Assembly: GCA_902772625.1 (NCBI GenBank)
Contig: CACYBP010000184.1
Span: 1-11,220 of the forward strand
DNA from: Oscillospiraceae bacterium
Lineage (GTDB): Bacteria; Bacillota; Clostridia; Oscillospirales; QAMX01
Length of the DNA stretch: 11,220 nucleotides
Direction: 5' to 3'
Below are positions 1 through 8,271 of this stretch, one piece after another. The notes under the pieces are model-generated. The model was not told where the DNA came from and ran no database searches. It was given only the letters and a program-made list of their open reading frames with translations. The translations under genes were made by a program, and so were the position numbers. Position 1 is the stretch's first letter. Each line of letters begins with the position of its first letter.

Positions 1-80
1 AATATAACTGCAACGCAATATAACTCGCCGCAGGCGAATATAACTGCAACGCAATATAACTCGCCGCAGGCGAATATAAC
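1..80. repeat. Tandem array of a 36-bp unit, about 2.2 copies, truncated by the window edge
   Basis: Positions 1-36 and 37-72 are identical, and 73-80 start a third copy. Each unit alternates an AT-rich block (AATATAACT) with two small inverted repeats: TGC-AAC-GCA and TCGCC-GCA-GGCGA, the second a 5-bp stem with a 3-base loop. The AATATAACT block therefore recurs every 16-20 bases. The array abuts the hairpin downstream of the tRNA gene. It is non-coding. It lacks the conserved-repeat/unique-spacer pattern of CRISPR, because everything between the AT blocks is itself repeated. The true length is unknown because the array touches the window start. The function is unknown. Confidence 0.9.
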
Positions 81-121
81 TGAAAGAAACCTGATTTGAT
101 AGACAAATCAGGTTTCTTTCA
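81..121 (-). terminator. 18-bp perfect hairpin directly after tRNA-Leu
   Basis: Positions 81-98 and 104-121 are perfectly complementary, with a 5-base loop at 99-103. Read on the minus strand, the stem begins one base after the encoded CCA of the tRNA. Its 3' arm ends in a U-rich stretch (UUUCUUUCA then GUUAUAUU). This fits a factor-independent terminator for the tRNA, although the classic run of U after the stem is weak. The structure is symmetrical enough to act from the left as well. Confidence 0.7.
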
Positions 122-204
122 TGGTGCGGCCACCGGGACTTGAACCCGGATGGTTGCCCACACGCCCCTCAAACGTGCGCGTCTGCCAGTTCCGCCATGG
201 CCGC
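122..204 (-). tRNA. tRNA-Leu (anticodon GAG)
   Basis: Read on the minus strand from 204, the acceptor arm GCGGCCA pairs with TGGCCGC. The discriminator A and an encoded CCA end at 122. The T arm is CCGGG-TTCAAGT-CCCGG. The anticodon arm CACGT/GCGTG encloses the loop TTGAGGG, giving anticodon GAG, which reads CUU and CUC leucine codons. A long variable arm (TGG-GCAA-CCA) marks it as a class II tRNA, as expected for leucine. The total is 83 nt. It has its own promoter (246-274) and a hairpin directly downstream. Confidence 0.96.
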
Positions 205-245
205 ATCTTTATTCACGGCGCCCGGTGATTTCCGAACGCTTGACT

Positions 246-274
246 ATCATAGCATATCGTCTTTCTTTTGTCAA
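246..274 (-). promoter_or_regulatory. Sigma-A promoter of tRNA-Leu
   Basis: On the minus strand, TTGACA (269-274) is separated by exactly 17 bases from TATGAT (246-251), which also carries an upstream TGC (extended -10). Transcription would start near 239, about 35 nt before the mature tRNA 5' end. A 7-bp inverted repeat, GCTTGAC at 238-244 and GTCAAGC at 270-276, brackets the promoter and overlaps the -35 box. Confidence 0.88.
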
Positions 275-299
275 GCCTTTTTTCACCGTTTTTTCAAAA

Positions 300-329
300 G
301 GGCGGGGGCTCCGGACGAAGCCCCCGCCT
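300..329 (-). terminator. Rho-independent terminator of gdhA
   Basis: On the minus strand, a GC-rich stem of 10 bp (301-310 with 319-328, plus a G-T closing pair) with an 8-base loop is followed by TTTT. It lies about 27 nt after the gdhA stop codon. The U tract is short, but the stem is very stable. Confidence 0.85.
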
Positions 330-355
330 GACGTTTTTCGTATCTGTTCGCTTTT

Positions 356-1771
<1,416 letters not shown>

Positions 1772-1774
1772 CTA

Positions 1775-1804
1775 AAATTCCCTCCATCCTCCCCGCGGGA
1801 ATTT
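1775..1804. repeat. 8-bp inverted repeat upstream of gdhA
   Basis: AAATTCCC (1775-1782) and GGGAATTT (1797-1804) are perfect inverted copies separated by 14 bases. They lie 26-55 bases upstream of the gdhA -35 box, in the otherwise featureless gap between gdhA and the terminator of the next operon. Arm centres are about 22 bases apart, which would suit a dimeric regulator. Chance is not excluded, and no U run follows, so a terminator is unlikely. Confidence 0.4.
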
Positions 1805-1840
1805 ATGAAATCAGAACATTATTTCTGCTAATGGATCGGT

Positions 1841-1885
1841 GAAAATTCCGGGAACGCCCCGATTCGGGGCGTTCCCGGAGTTTTC
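1841..1885 (-). terminator. Strong terminator of the rhaB operon
   Basis: A 20-bp stem (1841-1860 with 1866-1885, one G-T pair) with a 5-base loop. On the minus strand it ends in an AATTTT run inside the 3' arm. It lies just after the stop codon of the SGNH hydrolase gene and closes the four-gene minus-strand operon. The A/T edges on both sides would allow action in both directions. Confidence 0.88.
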
Positions 1886-1897
1886 AAGCAAAAAGGC

Positions 1898-2653
1898 TCA
1901 TTTTTCCTTTGCCGCAATTTCGTGGGCGATTTCCTGCATAAGGCGCCAGGCCTCGGGTTCGGGAGACAGGGCCGCCGTGCCCGGCCGGAAGGAGTTCCCG
2001 CGCACGTCCAGTCCGAGAAGTCTTTCCGCCCAGATATATCCCGCGAAGATCCGTCCCGAGGGCACCGAGAGATGGAAGCCGTCGCGGTTGACCGGGTATT
2101 TCCCGGTGCGCGGGGCGAAAAGCGCGGTCTTCCGGAGCGCCTCGATCCCGTCCCCCACCGGCAGGAAGCCCGCGCCGATCTTTTCGGCGGCGCGCCGGTA
2201 GGCCGCGGCCAGCTTTTCATACATCAGCTCGCTGGACATCGCATAGACGGGAAAGCCGTCGTGTGTGGAATCGGGGTCGTAGGACCAGGTCTCGTGGATA
2301 TAGAGCTTTGCCTCCGGCAGAGTCTTCCGGAGATAAGAGGCAAGCTCCTCCAGGAAGGGATCGTAGGTTTCGGGAAGGCCGCTGTAATGGCTGGCCTGCT
2401 GCAGGGTGACCGCGTCGAAGCCGCCCTTTTCGGCGATCTCGTTGACGGAGACCTGCTCGGCCGTCCCCTGCCCGTTGATCTCCAGAGAATATTCCCGGAG
2501 TCCTCCCCGGAGATTCTTCGCGTGCCGGTAGAGCGAGCAGCCGCCGATATAGAGGTTCCAGGTCTCGATCTCGCGCCCCGCGGCCGAGGCGATGCCGTGG
2601 AGATACCAGGTGGCGTCCTGGGAAAAGCTGTTGCCGATGGATAGAACGCGCAT
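1898..2653 (-). CDS. SGNH-family hydrolase (DUF4886-like), last gene of rhamnose operon
   Basis: A 251-residue protein with the N-terminal nucleophile block IGNSFSQD (S9), a glycine-rich block near GGCS (37-40), a VTLQQASH block (82-89) and a C-terminal DGFHLS block with the D191/H194 pair. This is the layout of SGNH/GDSL esterases. The start of the protein and the QQ in place of the usual GxND block resemble the DUF4886 group. There is no signal peptide, so it should act in the cytoplasm. It begins 13 bases after the previous stop, with GGGAGG as ribosome binding site. Family knowledge suggests an ester hydrolase, often an acetylesterase on sugars. The context suggests deacylation of a rhamnose-containing substrate. 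The substrate is not shown by the sequence. Confidence 0.85.
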   Translation of the reverse strand: MRVLSIGNSFSQDATWYLHGIASAAGREIETWNLYIGGCSLYRHAKNLRGGLREYSLEINGQGTAEQVSVNEIAEKGGFDAVTLQQASHYSGLPETYDPFLEELASYLRKTLPEAKLYIHETWSYDPDSTHDGFPVYAMSSELMYEKLAAAYRRAAEKIGAGFLPVGDGIEALRKTALFAPRTGKYPVNRDGFHLSVPSGRIFAGYIWAERLLGLDVRGNSFRPGTAALSPEPEAWRLMQEIAHEIAAKEK

Positions 2654-2666
2654 CGATTTCCTCCCT

Positions 2667-3044
2667 TTACTCCCCGTCCACGGGGTACGCCATGGTGGTC
2701 ATGAAGGTCAGGGCCTCCTGTGCGGTGTCGCAGCGGCTGTACTGAGCCACCAGCGGCACGTCGCTTTCCAGAAGGACGGCGTAGGGCATGTCCTGGGGGA
2801 TCTTTTCGCCGGTGCGGGAGACGATCTTGTCCATGCGGATGTGATGGGTCTTTCCCGCGCCGCAGAAGGAATCGAAGCCCTCCTTCTTCTCCCTGTCCTC
2901 AAAGAAGAGAGTCATGGTGATGTGGGCGTCCCGATCAGAGGTATTCAGGACGCAGATGGATTCGTGGCTGGGATAGATGCCGTTGGAATGGGAATCCCAG
3001 AAGGCGTCCCCGATGAGCCAGGTCTTTTTGCCGTATGCTTTCAT
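2667..3044 (-). CDS. ASRT-family small protein (sensory rhodopsin transducer-like)
   Basis: A 125-residue protein, about the length of the Anabaena sensory rhodopsin transducer. The similarity runs the whole length: GKKTWLIGD (5-13), SHESICVLNTSD (26-37), FFEDRE (47-52), THHIRMDKI (66-74) and PYAVLLESDVPLVAQYSR (87-104). The family forms a small all-beta fold, tetrameric in Anabaena, and has been proposed to bind small molecules, probably sugar-related. No rhodopsin gene is present here, so a light-signalling role is unlikely. It lies 24 bases after rhaB with AAGGAG as ribosome binding site and 13 bases before the SGNH hydrolase, so it is clearly part of the rhamnose operon. There is no signal peptide or membrane segment. 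A role as sugar-binding accessory or regulator is inference. Confidence 0.88.
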   Translation of the reverse strand: MKAYGKKTWLIGDAFWDSHSNGIYPSHESICVLNTSDRDAHITMTLFFEDREKKEGFDSFCGAGKTHHIRMDKIVSRTGEKIPQDMPYAVLLESDVPLVAQYSRCDTAQEALTFMTTMAYPVDGE

Positions 3045-3068
3045 GGTGATTTCTCCTTTTTCGACCGA

Positions 3069-4544
3069 TTATTTCACCAGAGGCAGGAAGCGGGCGTAGG
3101 CTTCGTCCCAGGCCTCCCTCTCCTCGGGCAGGAAATGCTTTTCTTCAAAGGACGCGCGGATCACTTCCCGTGCCTCCTCCGCGTTCCGGAGCTCGCCGAG
3201 GGTAATAAGCTGCGCGGCCATGTTGCCGATGGCGGTGGCCTCCACCGGCCCCGCGATCACCTCGCGGCCCAGAGCCGAGGCGGTGAAGCGCATGAGGATC
3301 CTGTCGTTGCAGCCGCCGCCCACCACGCGCAGGGTCTCGAATTCTCTTCCGAGGATCTTTTCAAGCCCCTCCACCGCGTAACGGTATTTCAGGGCAAGGC
3401 TTTCCTGGGCGGTGCGCAGAAGCTCTCCCCGGGTCTCGGGCACGGGCTGGCCGGTGCGGCGGCAGAAGTCGCGGATCTTTTCGGCCATGCGGCCGGGTGA
3501 CATGAATTCCTCCGCATCCGGATCGATCAGGCTCCGGAAGGCCGGCGCGGCCAGAAGCTCCTTATCCAGGGTGGCGTAGTCGAGCTTTCCTTCTTTTCTT
3601 TCGTATTCGCGCTTGATCTCGCCGTAGATCCAGAGCCCCATGATGTTTTTCAGGAAGCGGGTGGAATAGTCCCATCCACCCTCGTTGGAATAATTGAAGG
3701 CGAAGCCCTCGTCGGTGACGACGGGGTGATCGAGCTCGGTGCCGAAAAGCGACCAGGTGCCGCAGGAGAGGTACGCGCATTCCTCCCCGGGCTTTTTCGG
3801 CACGGCGAGGTAGGCGCTTCCGGTGTCGTGGCCGCAGATCGAGATCACGTCGCAGGAGATGCCGGTCTCCTCCGCAAGCTTCGGCAGGATCTTTCCGAGC
3901 CTTCTCCCCGGCGGGGTCACCGGCGGCAGGATCGCGGGATCGATCCCCGCTTTTTCCAGAAGCTCCCGGTCCCAGTCATGGGTCCCGGCCCCGAGCATGG
4001 AGCTTGTGGAGGCGATGGAGAATTCCGAGGAGATCTCCCCGGTCAGGAAATAATTCAGGAGATCGGGGATGAAGAGAAGCTTTTTCGTCCGGGCCAGAAG
4101 CTCGGGATACCGGTTGCGGATGGCGGTCAGCTGGAAAAGCGTGTTGAATTTGATCAGCTGGATCCCGGTGCGGTCGTAGACCTCCTTCAGGGGAAGCTCC
4201 CGATCGATCCGCTCCAGCTCCCCGTCGGTCAGCACGTCGCGGTAGGAGAAGGGATTCTGGAGCATCATGCCGTTTTCGTCCAGGAGCGCGAAGTCCACGC
4301 CCCAGGTATCGATGCCCACCGCCTCGATATCCCGGTGGCCGGCGATGGCGGCCTTGATCAGGCCCTGCTTCAGCTCGTGGAACAGGCGCAGGATATCCCA
4401 ATAGAGATGCCCCGTGACCTCCACCGGATTGTTTTCGAACCGGTGGATCTCGGTACAGGTGAGTTTTCCGTTTTCGTATTCGCCAAGGATCGCGCGCCCC
4501 GAGGTGGCGCCGTAGTCAAAGGTCAGGATCTTTCGTTTCGCCAT
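3069..4544 (-). CDS. rhaB: Rhamnulokinase
   Basis: A 491-residue FGGY-family sugar kinase, close to the usual RhaB length of about 490. It phosphorylates L-rhamnulose to L-rhamnulose-1-phosphate with ATP in the cytoplasm. Visible are the N-terminal phosphate loop DYGATSGRA (10-18), GIDTWGVDF (77-85), the catalytic-base motif GHDTGSA (D240), SCGTWSLFG (260-268) and the C-terminal adenosine motif VVGGGCND (407-414). GHDT with SCGTWSL and the flanking sequence favours rhamnulokinase over xylulo-, glycero- or fuculokinase. The first in-frame ATG at 4586 has no good ribosome binding site. The ATG at 4544, giving MAKRKILTFDYG, follows GAGGG at 7 bases. It lies 77 bases after the DeoR gene with no convincing promoter between, so the two are probably co-transcribed. 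Rhamnose isomerase is encoded at 8272-9528. Confidence 0.96.
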   Translation of the reverse strand: MAKRKILTFDYGATSGRAILGEYENGKLTCTEIHRFENNPVEVTGHLYWDILRLFHELKQGLIKAAIAGHRDIEAVGIDTWGVDFALLDENGMMLQNPFSYRDVLTDGELERIDRELPLKEVYDRTGIQLIKFNTLFQLTAIRNRYPELLARTKKLLFIPDLLNYFLTGEISSEFSIASTSSMLGAGTHDWDRELLEKAGIDPAILPPVTPPGRRLGKILPKLAEETGISCDVISICGHDTGSAYLAVPKKPGEECAYLSCGTWSLFGTELDHPVVTDEGFAFNYSNEGGWDYSTRFLKNIMGLWIYGEIKREYERKEGKLDYATLDKELLAAPAFRSLIDPDAEEFMSPGRMAEKIRDFCRRTGQPVPETRGELLRTAQESLALKYRYAVEGLEKILGREFETLRVVGGGCNDRILMRFTASALGREVIAGPVEATAIGNMAAQLITLGELRNAEEAREVIRASFEEKHFLPEEREAWDEAYARFLPLVK

Positions 4545-4621
4545 GGGTCTTCCCTCTTTCCGCCTTGCGGCAATAAACTGGATCACAGGATCGTATTCCC
4601 GAAAATAACGGGTTCAGGCTC

Positions 4622-5380
4622 TCAGAGAACGGTGACGCCCGCCGCGGTCAGGGCCTCCAGGACGCCCTCCTCCGGCTTGTCGTCGGTGACCAGAACGTCG
4701 ATGTCCGCCGCCTCCGCGAAGGTATAAAGCATGTTGCGCTGCTTTTTCATGCGGGTCATGAGCATGATCACCCGGTTGGCCTTCCGGATCACCGCGCGCT
4801 TCAGTTCGCATTCGGCGGGATCGTTGCCGGTGAAGCCGGTCTTCAGAGAAAAACCGGTGGTGCTCATGAAGGCGGTGTCCACGTTCATTTCGGCGATCTG
4901 CCGGAGCGCCGGAGCGCCCGAGACCGCCAGCGTCCGCCCGTTCACCGTGCCCCCCAGAAGAGTCAGCTGGGGAGGCCGGGGCTTCAGGAGAAGCTCGTGG
5001 GCGATGTTGACGCCGTTGGTGATCACCGTCATCTCGTCCACCTTGTCGAGCTCTCTGGCGAAGGCGGTGACCGTGGTGCCTGCGTCGAGATAGACCGAGC
5101 GCATCCCCGCGGCAAGCTCCGCCGCCTTTTTGGCCACGATCTTTTTTTCCGCCGAGTCCTCTGCCTCCTTCAGGTCGAAAAAAGGCTCGTTTCCCGCGTA
5201 AGACGGGTTGATCCGCGCGCCGCCGTGGGTACGGATCAGGATCCCCGCCTCCTCCAGGGCGGTCAGGTCACGCCTGATCGTCATGGCGGATTTGTCCGGG
5301 AAAAAGCCGTTCAGTTCGGATATGCTTGCGCTTCCGTGAAGCAGAATATAGGCGCGGATAAACTCCTTGCGGTCGTCCAT
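4622..5380 (-). CDS. DeoR-family transcriptional regulator of the rhamnose operon
   Basis: A 252-residue protein with an N-terminal winged helix-turn-helix (about 1-57) containing the DeoR signature TIRRDLTALEEAGILIRTHGG (34-54). A DeoR C-terminal sensor domain of the ribose-phosphate-isomerase-like fold follows, with DAGTT (99-103), TNG (121-123) and GG (143-144). The family binds phosphorylated sugars; rhamnulose-1-phosphate is the natural candidate here, by context. The usual LADSSK-like segment reads LMTRMK (207-212): the acidic residue is lost but the lysine kept, so ligand contacts may differ. An ATG at 5428 is rejected because it sits at the expected transcription start. The ATG at 5380 follows AGGGGAGAAGG. 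The gene leads the four-gene operon and has a promoter with a nearby inverted repeat, which suggests autoregulation. Confidence 0.93.
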   Translation of the reverse strand: MDDRKEFIRAYILLHGSASISELNGFFPDKSAMTIRRDLTALEEAGILIRTHGGARINPSYAGNEPFFDLKEAEDSAEKKIVAKKAAELAAGMRSVYLDAGTTVTAFARELDKVDEMTVITNGVNIAHELLLKPRPPQLTLLGGTVNGRTLAVSGAPALRQIAEMNVDTAFMSTTGFSLKTGFTGNDPAECELKRAVIRKANRVIMLMTRMKKQRNMLYTFAEAADIDVLVTDDKPEEGVLEALTAAGVTVL

Positions 5381-5411
5381 ACGCCCTTCTCCCCTTTCCC
5401 GTATGGTTGGT

Positions 5412-5427
5412 TGACGCCTTTCCGTCA
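5412..5427. promoter_or_regulatory. Candidate operator over the DeoR transcription start
   Basis: TGACG-N6-CGTCA, a perfect spaced inverted repeat. It lies just downstream of the minus-strand -10 box (5435-5440), so it covers the expected start site near 5428. That position suits repression. The 8-mer TTGACGCC beginning at 5411 recurs on the minus strand at 9550-9557 in the rhaA leader. This is suggestive of a shared operator, but the match is short. Confidence 0.4.
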
Positions 5428-5434
5428 CGGTTCT

Positions 5435-5463
5435 ATTATAGCAGACGGCCTTTTCCCGCGCAA
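5435..5463 (-). promoter_or_regulatory. Promoter of the DeoR-rhaB operon
   Basis: On the minus strand, TTGCGC (5458-5463), a 17-base spacer and a perfect TATAAT (5435-5440) with TGC in front (extended -10). It would drive the DeoR gene and, by read-through, rhaB, the ASRT gene and the SGNH hydrolase gene. The off-consensus -35 fits a regulated promoter. Confidence 0.8.
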
Positions 5464-5475
5464 GAGAAATTTCTC
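5464..5475. promoter_or_regulatory. Perfect 12-bp palindrome GAGAAATTTCTC
   Basis: A fully symmetrical 12-base sequence directly adjoining the -35 box of the DeoR-rhaB promoter and about 85 bases upstream of the gpmI -35. It is a possible binding site for an activator or repressor. No regulator can be named from the sequence. Confidence 0.4.
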
Positions 5476-5560
5476 ATCTTTCTGTTCGATTTGAACAAAA
5501 TCTTACAGCCCCGCACTTTTCAGTCCGCATTTCAGACCGGCTGGAAAAGCCCGTCCCCGG

Positions 5561-5589
5561 TTGACAAAAAGCCGGGGGTATTATATAAT
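5561..5589 (+). promoter_or_regulatory. Consensus sigma-A promoter of gpmI
   Basis: A perfect TTGACA (5561-5566), a 17-base spacer and a perfect TATAAT (5584-5589). A promoter this strong fits constitutive high expression of a glycolytic gene. Transcription would start near 5596, leaving a leader of about 95 nt. Confidence 0.92.
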
Positions 5590-5692
5590 AAGCCCTGGCA
5601 AACCTCCGCGCTTTTCCGGGAAAGGGCGAGCTTCGCTTCTCCCCTCCCTCACGGCGCGTTCTTTGCATAAAGAATCGAAAAGGAGATCATCT

Positions 5693-7258
<1,566 letters not shown>

Positions 7259-7273
7259 AGGCGATAACGCAGA

Positions 7274-7311
7274 AGAGCCGTGCGCAGTGCGCACGGCTCT
7301 CTTATTTTTTT
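7274..7311 (+). terminator. Rho-independent terminator of gpmI
   Basis: A 12-bp stem (7274-7285 with 7289-7300) with a 3-base loop, followed by TTATTTTTTT. It starts 15 bases after the gpmI stop and ends just before the stop codon of the convergent SDR gene. The minus-strand side lacks a U run, so it mainly serves gpmI. Confidence 0.95.
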
Positions 7312-7316
7312 GAGGC

Positions 7317-8105
7317 TTATTCTTCCTCGCCCAGGTGATACCGGTCGATGTCGTAGTTCAGAAGGAACATTCCCCCGTCCACGTCCAGGGTGTTGCCGGT
7401 GATGGAGGCCGCCGCCGGAGAGGAAAGAAACTCGGTGATATCGGCAAGCTCCGAGGAGGGAACGTACCGGTGGAGCGGAACGGTTTTGGAAACTCTTTCC
7501 ACGATCTCGTAGAAATGGTCTCTCTTCTCGTAACCCGGGTCGATGTTGCCCGGGGCGATGCAGTTGACGCGGATGCCGTAGGGCGAAAATTCCAGCGCCG
7601 CGTATTTCGTAAAGCGCACCAGCGCCTCCTTCAGCGAAGCGTAGGCCGAGGAGGTGCCGAAGTTGACCAGATGGTGATTCGACCCGATGATGACGATGGA
7701 GCCCCGGATCCCCTTTTCCTTCATGAAGAGACCCGCTTGCTGGACGCAGAAATACGCCGCCTTCCAGTTGACCCGGTCCATGTAATCGAACTTTTCCTCG
7801 GTCATGTCCAGAAGCCGCCCGCCCAAGGTGCGGCCGGAATTGTTGACGAAGACGTCAAGCCGGTCGAATTTCGCGCGGAACTGATCGAAAAGCCGTTTCG
7901 CCGCGCCGGGCTCGAAGAGGTTTTCCACGAAGACCTCACACCGCACGCCCTTCCCGACGATCAGCTTTCTGGTGTTTTCGGCGGTCTCGGGATCCCTTCC
8001 CGAATGATGCAGGGCGATGTCGTATCCAAGCTCCGCCATGCGCAGAGCCATTCCCCGTCCGTTGCCCGAGCCCGAGCCGGTGATGAAGCATACCTTCCGT
8101 TCCAT
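7317..8105 (-). CDS. Short-chain dehydrogenase/reductase, substrate unknown
   Basis: A 262-residue classical SDR, normal in length. The nucleotide-binding motif TGSGSGNG sits at 9-16, the NNSG variant of NNAG at 88-91, catalytic S142, Y155 and K159 in the YASLK motif, and IAPGNI (183-188) in the usual place. The C-terminal DVDGGMF fits the usual DGG motif. It oxidises or reduces a hydroxyl/keto group with NAD(P)(H) in the cytoplasm; the sequence does not reveal the substrate. It follows rhaA on the same strand, but the rhaA terminator and a consensus promoter lie between, so it is a separate unit. Sugar dehydrogenases and acyl-carrier-protein reductases are both possible from the fold. The longer in-frame start at 8267 is rejected because it would span that terminator and promoter. 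The ATG at 8105 follows AAAGGG. Confidence 0.9.
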   Translation of the reverse strand: MERKVCFITGSGSGNGRGMALRMAELGYDIALHHSGRDPETAENTRKLIVGKGVRCEVFVENLFEPGAAKRLFDQFRAKFDRLDVFVNNSGRTLGGRLLDMTEEKFDYMDRVNWKAAYFCVQQAGLFMKEKGIRGSIVIIGSNHHLVNFGTSSAYASLKEALVRFTKYAALEFSPYGIRVNCIAPGNIDPGYEKRDHFYEIVERVSKTVPLHRYVPSSELADITEFLSSPAAASITGNTLDVDGGMFLLNYDIDRYHLGEEE

Positions 8106-8169
8106 AAAATCCCTTTCCAGGCGCGGCGCGCCTCCGGTCTTTTTTTCAGGCGGTCTTCCGCCACGAGAA

Positions 8170-8198
8170 ATTATAGCCGGGCGGCCTCCCTCTGTCAA
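8170..8198 (-). promoter_or_regulatory. Consensus sigma-A promoter of the SDR gene
   Basis: On the minus strand, a perfect TTGACA (8193-8198), a 17-base spacer and a perfect TATAAT (8170-8175). Transcription would start near 8163. The leader of about 58 nt contains two inverted repeats: GGCGG-N4-CCGCC and, at 8119-8133, AGGCGC-N3-GCGCCT just before the ribosome binding site. Confidence 0.93.
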
Positions 8199-8219
8199 GA
8201 CCAAAGATCGTTTTTCCCG

Positions 8220-8255
8220 AAAAAAAGCCCCGCCGCGGCATGCGCGGCGGGGCTT
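8220..8255 (-). terminator. Rho-independent terminator of rhaA
   Basis: On the minus strand, an AAGCCCCGCCGCG stem of 13 bp (8243-8255 with 8225-8237) with a 5-base loop, running into a U tract of seven (8226-8220) that overlaps the base of the stem. It lies 17 bases after the rhaA stop codon and separates rhaA from the SDR gene. Confidence 0.96.
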
Positions 8256-8271
8256 GGTACAAGGCATGGCT

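Larger units (their letters stand above)
5381..5692. other. Divergent control region between the DeoR gene and gpmI
   Basis: These 312 bases hold no gene. They contain two back-to-back promoters (minus at 5435-5463, plus at 5561-5589), a spaced inverted repeat over the DeoR transcription start (5412-5427) and a perfect palindrome touching the DeoR -35 box (5464-5475). The gpmI leader runs from about 5596 to 5692 and contains a small hairpin, TTCTTT-GCAT-AAAGAA (5659-5674), just upstream of the AGGAG ribosome binding site (5681-5685). Positions 5476-5560 between the promoters show nothing I recognise. Confidence 0.8.

Noticed and set aside
1..80. The repeats at the left edge as a CRISPR array
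   Set aside because: There are no unique spacers: the whole 36-bp unit repeats identically, and no cas gene is in the window.
2667..3044. A light-sensing system based on the rhodopsin-transducer homologue
   Set aside because: No rhodopsin or retinal gene is present, and the gene sits inside a sugar operon.
4545..4621. A separate promoter for rhaB in the gap after the DeoR gene
   Set aside because: Only a poor candidate (CTGAAC-16-TACGAT) and short inverted repeats (CCCG-N7-CGGG) are visible; read-through from the DeoR promoter is the simpler explanation.
8119..8146. A plus-strand terminator (AGGCGC-GGC-GCGCCT followed by TTTTTTT)
   Set aside because: The U run is separated from the stem by several bases and no plus-strand gene reads into it; it more likely lies in the leader of the minus-strand SDR gene.
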